From positions 62,001-126,000 of the forward strand of contig JAAFJM010000007.1 of NCBI GenBank assembly GCA_013298895.1: DNA of 64,000 bases, written 5' to 3'. The translations under genes were made by a program, and so were the position numbers. The notes under the pieces were generated by a model. The model was not told the DNA's origin, searched no databases, and was given only the letters and a program-made list of their open reading frames with translations. Below are positions 9,332 to 17,412 of this stretch, in pieces (position 1 is the first letter of the stretch; each line of letters opens with the position of its first letter). The DNA is from Bacteroidota bacterium (GTDB lineage: Bacteria > Bacteroidota > Bacteroidia > UKL13-3).

Positions 9332-10012
9332 TTATTTTCTATTCAATAAATATTCCATAACTGTTATTGGAATTAACAAACAGGTTAAGGCATAAATGGT
9401 ATCTTCAATCGGAATGGTAATTATGCGTAAACCAATAATTTCGTTAGCATTATAAAACACCACGGGCTCAGGCGTTACAGCTCCAGTTAACACACCATTT
9501 ACCACTAAAAAAGGAATTAAGTGCACTAAGTACGCAAACCAAAAATAACCCATATAGGGTTTCTTTAAATAAAACTGATGCCAAAGCAATAATATCAAAG
9601 CCAAAGAACAGTTTACCAAAGTGTAAGTTTTTTGGTAAAACACCAAGCAAGCCACTGCTAAAATTACTATAAAAAAATAATTTATATAAGTAACCAATGG
9701 CTTAAAAAATTTATCGGAGAAATAGGCTTTTAGGCAGGCATAAATAAACACACTGGCAAAAGGTACTACCACAAAAAAACTCCATTCTTCAATAGGTAAA
9801 TCGTTAAAACGATAGTGCCAAACATACTGATTATTAAAGCCCCAAACACCCGCTCGGGTAAACCAACCATCCCATAAAATAAAGAGTAATGCATTTAAGC
9901 CAATACCAATAAATAGAGGTTTAAACCATTTGTGAAAAGCTACTTTTTTATCGAAACTTAATGCGAAAGGACCAACAAAGGATACCACCATTAACCAAGC
10001 GTATAAACTCAT
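9332..10012 (-). CDS. crtYcd: lycopene beta-cyclase, CrtYcd fusion type
   Basis: A 226-residue integral membrane protein made of two homologous halves of about 110 residues, as in the fused CrtYc-CrtYd lycopene cyclases of Bacteroidota. Each half carries the Pro-x-Glu-Glu/Asp motif: LPIEEWSFF in the first and IPIEDTIYAL in the second. The enzyme cyclises one or both psi ends of lycopene to beta-ionone rings. It is the last gene of cruF-crtZ-crtYcd on the minus strand and begins three bases after crtZ ends, so they are co-transcribed. With cruF and crtD nearby, a one-ring product (gamma-carotene) is the likely use, which is inference. Confidence 0.88.
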   Translation of the reverse strand: MSLYAWLMVVSFVGPFALSFDKKVAFHKWFKPLFIGIGLNALLFILWDGWFTRAGVWGFNNQYVWHYRFNDLPIEEWSFFVVVPFASVFIYACLKAYFSDKFFKPLVTYINYFFIVILAVACLVFYQKTYTLVNCSLALILLLWHQFYLKKPYMGYFWFAYLVHLIPFLVVNGVLTGAVTPEPVVFYNANEIIGLRIITIPIEDTIYALTCLLIPITVMEYLLNRK

Positions 10013-10015
10013 GGC

Positions 10016-10468
10016 TTAATTGGTTGAATTAGGATTTTTCCAATATTTAAGCGGAACTATAAGCATTCCAAAGTTTTCGCCATGCTCTTTTCCTAAATAT
10101 TTATGATGGATTTTATGTGCCCTGCGAATGGCTTTTATATATCTGTTATCTAAACGCGACCAAAGTTTAAACCTTTGGTGAATAATTATTTCGTGAATAA
10201 TAAAATAAGCAAATCCATACAAAGAAATACCGATTCCAATATACAATCTAAAATCGTTGTACATTAAACCTGTTACATAACAATAAGCACTTGGAACGGC
10301 AAAGATTAAGAAGAAACTATCGTTTTTTTCAAAAAAACCTGGTTCTACTTGATGATGATCTTTATGCAAATACCAAAGTAAACCATGCATAATAAACTTG
10401 TGTGTAAACCAAGCCATAAACTCCATGAACCAAAAAGTAAGAAACACTACTAAAATATTAAACCACAT
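10016..10468 (-). CDS. crtZ: beta-carotene 3-hydroxylase
   Basis: A 150-residue membrane di-iron hydroxylase of the CrtZ type, which adds the 3-hydroxyl to a beta-ionone ring. The histidine clusters are visible: HKFIMH (23-28), HKDHH (35-39), then HEIIIHQRF and HKIHH, with hydrophobic segments between. The length fits CrtZ (about 150-175). It sits between cruF (62 bases upstream) and crtYcd (three bases downstream). In this setting it would hydroxylate the ring of a monocyclic carotenoid such as 1'-hydroxy-gamma-carotene or its didehydro form. Confidence 0.92.
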   Translation of the reverse strand: MWFNILVVFLTFWFMEFMAWFTHKFIMHGLLWYLHKDHHQVEPGFFEKNDSFFLIFAVPSAYCYVTGLMYNDFRLYIGIGISLYGFAYFIIHEIIIHQRFKLWSRLDNRYIKAIRRAHKIHHKYLGKEHGENFGMLIVPLKYWKNPNSTN

Positions 10469-10529
10469 ATATTTTTAAAATCGCTTTATTATACTAAACA
10501 CTTTAATTGTAAATTGTTTTTAGAAAAAT

Positions 10530-11174
10530 CTAATACCACCAATTCATTCCGGCAAAAAACACCAATTGCAAAGCATACAGCCAAGGTGCAATTTTATTGG
10601 TTAATGGTAACTCTAATTTTTGGTAAACAAACATAAAAGCAAAGGCAAAAATATACCAAGCGGTGTAGTTTTGAATAGGAATACTTCCATTTTTCCAGTA
10701 CCAAAAATCTAATTGCGGAGCTACATGTTCGATTAAAAAATCAACACACAACATAAGCAACGCACTTAAAGCAATTTTTATAATTGGGTTAACAGTATTT
10801 TGTTTACCTATTTTACTAAAAAACAATTCGGCCACATGCATAGAAACATAACAAAGCATTACCCAATTTAAACCAATAATTACAGGCACATCGGCCATTT
10901 TTAAGCCAAGGTTATTTCCATAAAAATACTGACCAAAAATTCTACCCGTGGTTACTCCCAAAAGTTCTAAAATATAACCAGCTTGAAAAACACCAATTGC
11001 CCAAATCCAGAAAAAAGTATTTTTAGGTTGATGGAAATAAAATAACACCACTGCACTGATAATTAAATTGATTGGCGAAAGTGATAATAAATCTAATTTA
11101 AAAACTGCCGAGCCAAAAAGCCCCACAGCATATAAAATGGCTAAAATTATTGTGGCAATATTTTCTTTTTTCAT
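10530..11174 (-). CDS. cruF: carotenoid 1,2-hydratase of the CruF type
   Basis: A 214-residue polytopic membrane protein of the carotenoid-synthesis family that includes CruF and the bisanhydrobacterioruberin hydratases. Recognisable stretches are GYILELLGVTTGRIFGQY, ADVPVIIGLNWVMLCY and the late DFLIEHVAPQLDFWYW. The family adds water across the C1-C2 double bond of an acyclic psi end group, giving a 1-hydroxyl. It is the first gene of the cruF-crtZ-crtYcd set and has a promoter-like TAAATTTG box (11186-11193, minus strand) just upstream. Assignment as CruF depends on the neighbours as well as the motifs. Confidence 0.82.
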   Translation of the reverse strand: MKKENIATIILAILYAVGLFGSAVFKLDLLSLSPINLIISAVVLFYFHQPKNTFFWIWAIGVFQAGYILELLGVTTGRIFGQYFYGNNLGLKMADVPVIIGLNWVMLCYVSMHVAELFFSKIGKQNTVNPIIKIALSALLMLCVDFLIEHVAPQLDFWYWKNGSIPIQNYTAWYIFAFAFMFVYQKLELPLTNKIAPWLYALQLVFFAGMNWWY

Positions 11175-11561
11175 TTACTTTTTGTCAAATTTAATTAATC
11201 CGTTCAAAGAATGGAAGAATCCAGTTTTGAAATTATTTAGTTATACTATCATTAACTTTGTTAATTAATTATAAAAACCACATAGATACATAGAAAACAT
11301 AGTTTAAATGCTATGTTCCTTTGTGGTTTATTTTTATAATATCAATATCATTAAACCCTTTTTAAAGATTTTCGTTCCATTCAGAATGACGAACAAAGCT
11401 ATGTTCTCTATGTTCCTATGTGGTTTAATTTTTCTATTGTAAAATCACTTTTAAAGTTTCATCACTCCACCTCGTTCCATTCAGAATGAAGATTTTTTTT
11501 TCAATTATTACTCGTTTCCTCAAGCTCAACGACCAAGGGCATTGAGCTTTTTGAAATGAAA
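11175..11561. repeat. intergenic region built of dispersed repeats (between cruF and crtD)
   Basis: No gene is seen in these 387 bases. A palindromic element at 11276-11328 starts AACCACATAGATACATAG and ends CTATGTTCCTTTGTGGTT. A half copy in the same sense as the right arm lies at 11399-11425. A third, complete copy is at 51383-51444. In addition the 18-mer TCGTTCCATTCAGAATGA occurs twice, at 11372-11389 and 11472-11489, exactly 100 bases apart. Confidence 0.85.
11186..11193 (-). promoter_or_regulatory. -7 box for the cruF-crtZ-crtYcd operon
   Basis: On the minus strand the sequence reads TAAATTTG, a match to TAnnTTTG. It ends 11 bases before the cruF start codon. No convincing -33 TTG is seen at the usual spacing. 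Confidence 0.4.
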
Positions 11562-13040
11562 TTACTTTCCATAATCATCCTTAATTAAACCAGCAGCAAT
11601 TTTAGCCGAATTTAAACACAAAGGAATTCCTCCTCCTGGATGCACCGAACCGCCACAAAAGTACAATCCTTTTATATCAGAACTAAAATTTTTATGCCTT
11701 AAAAATGCTGCATACCTATTATTACTTGCATTACCATAAAGCGCACCAAGGTGGCTGCTGGTTTTGCTTTCAATACTTCGTGGATCTAGTATATTTTCTG
11801 TTACAATGTGTTTTTCAATATCGGTTTTCAATAAACGATTTAATTTTGATACAATATTTTTCCGTGCTTCAGCAATTAATTCATCCCAATTTTGCCCTTG
11901 GTTATTGGGTGTATTTATCATTAAGAACCAATTCTCACAACCCGCAGGTGCATCATCTGGCTTGTATTTTGAGGTAATGTTAATGTAAATAGTTGGGTCG
12001 CTATAAATGGTTTTTTTATTAAAAATATAGTCAAATTCGGCTTGGTAATTTTCGGTAAAAAGTATGTTATGCAAATCTAACTCCGCAAATTGTTTGTTAA
12101 TTCCCCAATAAAAAATTAATGCTGAGGAAGACTTTTCTTGCACCAATATTTTTTCAGGATGTTTTACTTGAGGCAATAATTTTTTATAAGTTGGATAAAT
12201 ATCCATGTTCGATAAAACAATATCTGCTTCATAAAATTCCTCACCTACTTTTACACCTTTTACTTGCTTGTTATTTTCGGTTAAAACTATTTCAGAAACC
12301 TTTTTATTAAACTCAAATTTTACACCTAAACCCAAAGCCAATTGGTAAATACTTTGGCTAATTTGGTGCATGCCATTTTTAGGAAAAAAAGTTCCAATAT
12401 TACTTTCCAAATGCGGAATCATGTTTAGCAAAGCTGGTGACTGATATGGGTTACTGCCATTGTAAGTAGCAAATCTGTTAAAGTATTGAACCAACCTTTT
12501 ATCGGCAAAAATTTGCTCGTTTTCATGGTTCATGCTGTTAAACAAATTAAGTTTTGGAATACTTAAAATGCCTTTAAGTGTAGCTAAGTTTAAAAAGTTT
12601 TTTACCTTATGTAAACTGCTTTCTATAAAAATAGGCGTGGTAGTATTATACCTAAACTCAGCATTTTTAAGGTATTGAAAAAATGGTTTGGGATTGGTTA
12701 ATCCTAACTTTTGGTTTAACTCATTAGCCATTTTTTCTGGCTGATGGTAAGCTGTAAAACGTGTTCCATCTTCGTAAAAATAATTGCACGCCTTTTCTAA
12801 CTGCAAATATTCAAAACTGTTTTTATTTTGCTTTGCAATATCGTACAGTTCAAGCACAAGCTGAGGTAATGTAAAAAGCGAAGGACCAGCATCAAACCTA
12901 AAACCATGTTGAGTAAACTCGGTTAATTTTCCGCCAAAATAAGCATTGGCTTCCAAAACTGTTACTTTAAAGCCCATTGCTTGAAGCCTAACAGCACTGG
13001 CTAAGCCAGCTATTCCAGAGCCAATTATTACTATTTTCAT
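11562..13040 (-). CDS. crtD: carotenoid desaturase, probably 1-hydroxycarotenoid 3,4-desaturase
   Basis: A 492-residue FAD-dependent carotenoid desaturase of the CrtI/CrtD family. The N-terminal dinucleotide-binding motif is VIIGSGIAGLASAVRL, followed by EANAYFGGKL. The C-terminal signature is CGGSVHPGGGIPLCLNSAK. The HPGGGIPL form is typical of CrtD (3,4-desaturation of a 1-hydroxylated psi end), whereas CrtI proteins usually have HPGAGIPG. Proximity to cruF, which makes the 1-hydroxyl substrate, supports CrtD. A phytoene desaturase role is not excluded, since no other crtI is in the window. Its own promoter box lies 16 bases upstream of the ATG. Confidence 0.75.
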   Translation of the reverse strand: MKIVIIGSGIAGLASAVRLQAMGFKVTVLEANAYFGGKLTEFTQHGFRFDAGPSLFTLPQLVLELYDIAKQNKNSFEYLQLEKACNYFYEDGTRFTAYHQPEKMANELNQKLGLTNPKPFFQYLKNAEFRYNTTTPIFIESSLHKVKNFLNLATLKGILSIPKLNLFNSMNHENEQIFADKRLVQYFNRFATYNGSNPYQSPALLNMIPHLESNIGTFFPKNGMHQISQSIYQLALGLGVKFEFNKKVSEIVLTENNKQVKGVKVGEEFYEADIVLSNMDIYPTYKKLLPQVKHPEKILVQEKSSSALIFYWGINKQFAELDLHNILFTENYQAEFDYIFNKKTIYSDPTIYINITSKYKPDDAPAGCENWFLMINTPNNQGQNWDELIAEARKNIVSKLNRLLKTDIEKHIVTENILDPRSIESKTSSHLGALYGNASNNRYAAFLRHKNFSSDIKGLYFCGGSVHPGGGIPLCLNSAKIAAGLIKDDYGK

Positions 13041-13056
13041 CTTTGATTTATAACCC

Positions 13057-13088
13057 CAAATGTAACATTGGGTTTTTAATTGTTACAA
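13057..13088 (-). promoter_or_regulatory. promoter of crtD
   Basis: On the minus strand a -7 box TACATTTG (13057-13064) lies 21 bases downstream of a TTG at the end of a T-run (-33). The crtD ATG begins 16 bases after the box. Confidence 0.6.
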
Positions 13089-13148
13089 AAAAATAAAAAA
13101 TAGCTTTTTCTATTCTTTCACTTATTATATTTTTAGTAATTTGCGCCC

Positions 13149-14183
13149 ATGTTTAATGAACCTGAAATAACAAAATTAGAAACAATTGGCGAATTTGGCT
13201 TAATTAAACAACTTACGCAACACATTGAATTAAAGAACAATACACTTAAAGGTGTAGGCGATGATGCCGCAGTTATTAATCCTACTAACGGAAAAGTTAC
13301 TTTGGTTTCAACCGATATGTTGCTAGAAGGAATTCATTTTGATTTAAGTTATTTTCCTTTAAAACATTTGGGTTATAAGGCTGTAAGCGTAAATGCAAGC
13401 GACATTTATGCCATGAATGGAACGCCCAAACAAATTACAGTTTCCTTAGGAATTAGCAGTAAATTTAGTGTAGAAGCTATTCAAGAAATTTACGAAGGCA
13501 TTAATTTAGCCTGCGAAAAATATAAAATTGATATTATTGGTGGCGATACCACTTCAAGCAAACAAGGTTTGGTAATTAGTGTAACCGTAATTGGCGAAGC
13601 TGCTGAAAACGAAGTGGTTTACAGAAATGGTGCAAAAGAATATGATTTGGTTTGTGTAACGGGCGATTTAGGCGGTGCTTATGCTGGTTTTCAGTTATTA
13701 GAACGCGAAAAGCGTGTGTTTATTAATAATCCAGATTTGCAGCCTGATTTAGCTGGACACGATTATATTTTGGAACGTCAATTAAAACCCGAGGCTAGAA
13801 AAGACATTATTGAAATGTTTAAGGCTTTGGAAATTGTACCAACAGCTATGATTGATGTGAGTGATGGTTTGGCATCTGAAATTTTTCATTTGGCCGATCA
13901 ATCAAAAATGGGAATTACCATTTACGAAGAAAAAATTCCAATTGATGCCACTACTTACAATATGGCGCGCGAGTTAGATTTAGATCCAACTTTAACTGCT
14001 TTAAGCGGTGGCGAAGATTATGAATTGTTATTTACCATTAAACAAAGCGATTATAAAAAATTAGAAAACCATCCTGATTTTACCGTAATTGGCCATGTTA
14101 CCAAACCTGAAGAAGGTGTAAACATGATTAGCAAAGGCGGTCAAAAACACGAGTTAAAAGCTCAAGGTTGGAAAGCATTTTAG
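13149..14183 (+). CDS. thiL: thiamine-monophosphate kinase
   Basis: ThiL, 344 residues, phosphorylates thiamine monophosphate to the cofactor thiamine diphosphate in the cytoplasm. It belongs to the AIR-synthase/ThiL fold. Visible motifs are GIGDDAAVI (here GVGDDAAVI), STDMLLEGIHFDL, the HLGYKAVSVNASDIYAMNG helix, GGDTT, and DVSDGLASE with LSGGEDYELLF in the second half. The ATG at 13149 lies five bases after a promoter-like TAATTTG, so the mRNA may be nearly leaderless. The gene stands alone and is followed by repeats. Confidence 0.96.
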   Translation: MFNEPEITKLETIGEFGLIKQLTQHIELKNNTLKGVGDDAAVINPTNGKVTLVSTDMLLEGIHFDLSYFPLKHLGYKAVSVNASDIYAMNGTPKQITVSLGISSKFSVEAIQEIYEGINLACEKYKIDIIGGDTTSSKQGLVISVTVIGEAAENEVVYRNGAKEYDLVCVTGDLGGAYAGFQLLEREKRVFINNPDLQPDLAGHDYILERQLKPEARKDIIEMFKALEIVPTAMIDVSDGLASEIFHLADQSKMGITIYEEKIPIDATTYNMARELDLDPTLTALSGGEDYELLFTIKQSDYKKLENHPDFTVIGHVTKPEEGVNMISKGGQKHELKAQGWKAF

Positions 14184-14190
14184 AGAATAA

Positions 14191-14250
14191 CGTCATTGCA
14201 AGGCATGAAGCAATCTCACTTGAGATTGCCACGCTACGCTCGCAATGACG
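14191..14250. repeat. 60-bp palindromic repeat (CGTCATTGC family)
   Basis: The arms CGTCATTGC (14191-14199) and GCAATGACG (14242-14250) enclose an inner palindrome CAATCTCACTTGAGATTG (14211-14228). A remnant of the right arm, sharing CGCAATGACGAATA, is found at 51515-51528. Confidence 0.8.
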
Positions 14251-14270
14251 AATATTAAAAATAAACAAAT

Positions 14271-14295
14271 GGCTAGCTGCCAGAAGCCAGCTGCC
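14271..14295. repeat. GCTAGCTGCC / GCCAGCTGCC intergenic repeat
   Basis: Short repeat copy upstream of purQ, related to the AGCTGGCTTCTAGC-type sequences that fill the gaps of the metH cluster (39970-40026, 40392-40530, 41523-41622). Confidence 0.6.
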
Positions 14296-14308
14296 GAAAG
14301 CTATAAGA

Positions 14309-15001
14309 ATGAAAATAGGTGTATTAATATTTCCGGGAAGTAATTGCGATAAAGACGCAGTTTGGGCATTTCAAAACATGTTTGGCCAAGAAGTAGTAGA
14401 ACTTTGGCATAAAGATACTGATTTACAAAATGTAGATTTGGTGTTTTTGCCAGGTGGTTTTAGCTATGGCGATTATTTACGCAGCGGTGCAATTGCCCGT
14501 TTTTCGCCTATTATGCAAAGTGTAATTGAATTTGCCAATAATGGCGGATTGGTTTGGGGAGTTTGCAACGGTTTTCAAATTTTATGCGAAAGCGGTTTAT
14601 TGCCAGGCGCATTATTGCATAACGACCATCAGAAGTTTAATTGTAAAAATGTTTTTATAAAAACCGAAACCAATAACAGTAAAATTACCAGTTTAAATGA
14701 AGTTGGAAAAGCTTTGAAAATTCCTATTGCGCATGGCGAAGGTAGATTTTATTGCAATGATGAATTATTGCAAGAGTTAAAAGCAAACGACCAAATATTA
14801 TTTAGATACTGCGATGAAAATGGAAATGTTTCTGCTGAAACAAATCCGAATGGTGCATTAGATAATATTGCTGGAATTTGTAATAAAAATCGCAATGTAT
14901 TTGGCATGATGCCTCACCCTGAACGCGCTTTAGATGCTGATATTTACAACACTGATGGCCGCATTATGTTTGAGAGTTTGTCGAGTTTGGTTAATAGCTA
15001 A
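14309..15001 (+). CDS. purQ: phosphoribosylformylglycinamidine synthase, glutaminase subunit
   Basis: PurQ, 230 residues, is the class I glutamine amidotransferase subunit that supplies ammonia to PurL for the FGAR to FGAM step of purine synthesis. The catalytic triad is visible: Cys86 in [13 protein letters not shown], and His203 and Glu205 in [10 protein letters not shown]. The N-terminus [19 protein letters not shown] is typical. purL and purS are not in the window, so the gene is not clustered with its partners. The upstream gap is filled by two repeats, and a third begins at the stop codon. Confidence 0.96.
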   Translation: MKIGVLIFPGSNCDKDAVWAFQNMFGQEVVELWHKDTDLQNVDLVFLPGGFSYGDYLRSGAIARFSPIMQSVIEFANNGGLVWGVCNGFQILCESGLLPGALLHNDHQKFNCKNVFIKTETNNSKITSLNEVGKALKIPIAHGEGRFYCNDELLQELKANDQILFRYCDENGNVSAETNPNGALDNIAGICNKNRNVFGMMPHPERALDADIYNTDGRIMFESLSSLVNS

Positions 15002-15033
15002 TAGTTGACAGTTGTTGGTTGTCAGTTGATTGG
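15001..15033 (+). repeat. CAACTGACAAC-type repeat, left copy
   Basis: Reads TAGTTGACAGTTG then TTGGTTGTCAGTTG. It is the inverted counterpart of the copy at 16005-16038; together they enclose the two unknown genes at 15054-16001. A third copy is at 37262-37288. Confidence 0.7.
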
Positions 15034-15053
15034 TTTTTTAATCAAGTAAAGAA

Positions 15054-15416
15054 ATGAAATTGACAGCTAATAAAGTATATTCGACTATGTTAACATTGTT
15101 TCCTTCTCAAAACGATTTTTCACAATCAGATTATGAAGAGGAATTAAATGAACTATTTGACTTTGGTGTTGACACCGTGGAAAAATTTAATAACTTAATG
15201 ACTAGGCATCGAACAATGTTATTGAAAATCGATGGCGAACCATTAGACGACCAACACTTGAAATGGTATCGAGAGGACAAATCAATTGACAACCTTGAAC
15301 TAAAAATTGAAAATGGATTTTGGTTTTCATTTCAGGGGCTGATACGCATTGGACTTGAACTTGAGTTTGGAGAGAAATATATTCTATATGCAAACAAACG
15401 TGATGGTTTAATTTGA
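15054..15416 (+). CDS. hypothetical protein
   Basis: I do not recognise this 120-residue protein. It has no signal peptide or membrane segment. The first half is acidic and helical (NDFSQSDYEEELNELFDFG), and the second half has alternating hydrophobic residues ending in a beta-like tail ILYANKRDGLI. It has an ATG start and is followed after 15 bases by a lipoprotein gene in the same direction. Both lie between inverted copies of the CAACTGACAAC repeat. The composition looks like a real small soluble protein, but no function can be offered. Confidence 0.6.
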   Translation: MKLTANKVYSTMLTLFPSQNDFSQSDYEEELNELFDFGVDTVEKFNNLMTRHRTMLLKIDGEPLDDQHLKWYREDKSIDNLELKIENGFWFSFQGLIRIGLELEFGEKYILYANKRDGLI

Positions 15417-15431
15417 ATAAGTAAGAAAAAA

Positions 15432-16001
15432 ATGAAATTGACTTCCTTCTATTTTACATTTATATGTATTAGCTTGCTTAGTTGTAGTAATAATAAAACA
15501 ACTAGGCAATTTAAAAATGAAATAGAAGAAAAAGTAATTTATCAAAACTATATTTATCCTATTGATAAAACTATAAATGAAAAAGACTTAAGAATAGATT
15601 CTTCTCAAAGTGAAGTTTACCGTGTTTGGGTTTTAAATGAAAAACCATCTAAGAGTTTTATATTCACCTTAGAAAATAAAAATGATTCTATAACCCTCTC
15701 TAAAAAATGTTTTATTTGGAACAATGGAATTCCTGTCAAAGCTGACTCTTTAATTGAAAATGTTACTAAAAAAATTAGGTTAAAAGTTTGGTTAGATTTT
15801 AAAGAAAAAATTTCTGACAGTTATTTTTGGAATTTATCAAACAATAAAGATGATGGTGAATTTTTATGTTGCAACACTTATATTTTGGAAGGAAAAAGGC
15901 ATAGAAATATAGAGGAAAATAATTACAATTTATTCTATCTTCCATGTGGTTATGGCAGTTTACGAAATGCATTCAGTGATTTATTTGAATTGACTAAATA
16001 A
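15432..16001 (+). CDS. hypothetical lipoprotein
   Basis: A 189-residue protein with a lipoprotein signal peptide: hydrophobic residues 5-17, then the lipobox LLSC with Cys18. The rest is hydrophilic and Lys/Asn-rich, with no domain I recognise. The motif FLCCNTY (about residue 145) holds a Cys pair. It follows the unknown gene at 15054 by 15 bases and is probably co-transcribed with it. After it comes an inverted copy of the repeat that follows purQ, so the pair looks like an accessory insertion between purQ and dtd. Confidence 0.65.
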   Translation: MKLTSFYFTFICISLLSCSNNKTTRQFKNEIEEKVIYQNYIYPIDKTINEKDLRIDSSQSEVYRVWVLNEKPSKSFIFTLENKNDSITLSKKCFIWNNGIPVKADSLIENVTKKIRLKVWLDFKEKISDSYFWNLSNNKDDGEFLCCNTYILEGKRHRNIEENNYNLFYLPCGYGSLRNAFSDLFELTK

Positions 16002-16004
16002 ACT

Positions 16005-16038
16005 ACTATCAACTGACAACTATCAACCATCAACTACT
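16005..16038 (-). repeat. CAACTGACAAC-type repeat, right copy
   Basis: Reads CTATCAACTGACAACTATC followed by AACCATCAACTACT, the reverse complement type of the copy at 15001-15033. Confidence 0.7.
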
Positions 16039-16045
16039 CCAAAAA

Positions 16046-16498
16046 CTATTCCTTCATCTTACTATCAATCATAATTGTCACAGGACCATTATTGGTTAAG
16101 CTGATTTGCATATCAGCACCAAATGATCCTGTGGCTATTTTTTTGCCTAAAAGTTCTTCCAATTTTGCTATCATTTTTTCATACAGAGGAATGGCAAATT
16201 CAGGCCTGCTAGCTTTGATATATGAAGGTCGGTTTCCTTTTTTAGTAGATGCAAAAAGCGTAAATTGACTTACTAGTAAAATATCGGCATTGGCATCTAG
16301 GAGTGAAATATTCATTACGCCATTTTCATCGTTAAACACCCTGAGGTTTACTATTTTTTGAGCCAACCAATTGATATCCTCTTCGATGTCGGCATCCTCA
16401 ATTCCTAACAAAATTAATAATCCATTTCCAATTTCTGAAAATAGTTTATTATCAATATGTACTTGAGCTTTTGTAACTCGTTGGATAATAATGCGCAT
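16046..16498 (-). CDS. dtd: D-aminoacyl-tRNA deacylase
   Basis: Dtd, 150 residues, hydrolyses D-aminoacyl-tRNAs and so keeps D-amino acids out of proteins. The family motifs are MRIIIQRVTKAQVHID at the start, LLVSQFTLFASTKKGNRPS in the middle and the cross-subunit Gly-Pro motif NNGPVTIMID at the end. The length is typical. On the minus strand it follows the broken DUF559 gene by three bases, so it may be transcribed from rsgA onward. Confidence 0.96.
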   Translation of the reverse strand: MRIIIQRVTKAQVHIDNKLFSEIGNGLLILLGIEDADIEEDINWLAQKIVNLRVFNDENGVMNISLLDANADILLVSQFTLFASTKKGNRPSYIKASRPEFAIPLYEKMIAKLEELLGKKIATGSFGADMQISLTNNGPVTIMIDSKMKE

Positions 16499-16501
16499 GT
16501 G

Positions 16502-17410
16502 TTAGTTATTATAAATCTTATTTGTTTCTTCAATTACTCTAATTATTTTTTTAAAACACAAAAAATCATTATGAGTAAAACTCTTGTTTTTATTTAACTC
16601 AAACCAATAAATTATTGGATGGAACTTACCTATTTTATAATTGTATATGTTATTTGGTATGGTTTTAAAAAACTGCTCTTGTGAAAATTGTTCGGGAGCA
16701 AAATTCCCTTCCGAAGGAGGGGTGTACCGATAATTATCGGTAGAAGATCGGGGTGGCAAAATCAATGTATTTCCATCAAAATTATCAGTATAATTCTCAA
16801 TAAAAAAAACCTCTAACTCTTGCATTACATAAGTTAAACGTTTAAAAACATCAATTACTTTTATTCTAAAAATCTTTAACCCCAACTGCTTTAAATATGC
16901 TTCTCTTTCATTATCTTACTCTACTTTACTATCGTGGCTAGAACCATCTATTTCAATAACCAAACCGAACCTTTTAACATAGAAATCGACTATATAGTTA
17001 CCAATAACTCGTTGCCTATCAAAGTCAATATTATGAAAAACACCTTTGGTTACTTGTTTCCAAAACAATACTTCCGATAAATTTCGTGCTTGCCTTAACT
17101 GCTTTGCTTTTTCTTTCAAATTAGGGTTAAAAGGCAGTTCTGTAATTGGATTTTGAGTTAAAATAATATCATTAATAGCAATAACTCTATATGGCTTTTT
17201 TAACTCCCCGGTCTGCGACCACCCCTCTTTTTGAGGGGAATTTGACAGCCCGCACTTTTTGAATTCAATATTAGAAGAGCCATTTTTATCATCAATAAAT
17301 GCTTTCAACAGTATAGCCAAATTTTCAGAAAATGATTCACTCTGAATATTTTCAACTTTAACAAGTTGGTTTAAATAGGTAAAATATTCTTCAAAAGTCA
17401 TTTCATACAA
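16502..17410 (-). pseudogene. DUF559-domain (endonuclease-like) gene with an in-frame stop
   Basis: Read as one frame of about 302 codons, this is a DUF559 protein of the restriction-endonuclease-like fold. LRQARNLSEVLFWKQV, DFDRQRVIGNYIVDFYVKRF and VIEIDGSSHD hold the conserved core, followed by EREAYLKQLGLKIFRI. The core is cut by a single TAA (16916-16918) between DSKVE and DNEREAYL, where relatives usually have Tyr (TAT). The downstream part has no ATG at its head. Two GC-rich palindromic elements lie inside the frame: 17206-17252 with the hairpin CCCCTC-N5-GAGGGG, and 16704-16758 with the 18-bp palindrome TACCGATAATTATCGGTA. The gene is probably inactive. Stop read-through or a sequencing error would be the alternatives. 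Confidence 0.82.
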
Positions 17411-17412
17411 CC

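Noticed and set aside
11522-11549. Terminator AAGCTCAA/TTGAGCTT downstream of crtD
   Set aside because: The T-run is on the plus-strand side, while crtD is on the minus strand, where no T-run follows the hairpin.
15054-16001. Toxin-antitoxin or effector-immunity pair
   Set aside because: Neither protein shows a known toxin, antitoxin or immunity motif; two adjacent unknown genes are not enough.
16502-16885. Separate 127-residue gene downstream of the DUF559 core
   Set aside because: It has no ATG at its head and continues the DUF559 protein in the same frame across a single stop codon, so it is part of the pseudogene.
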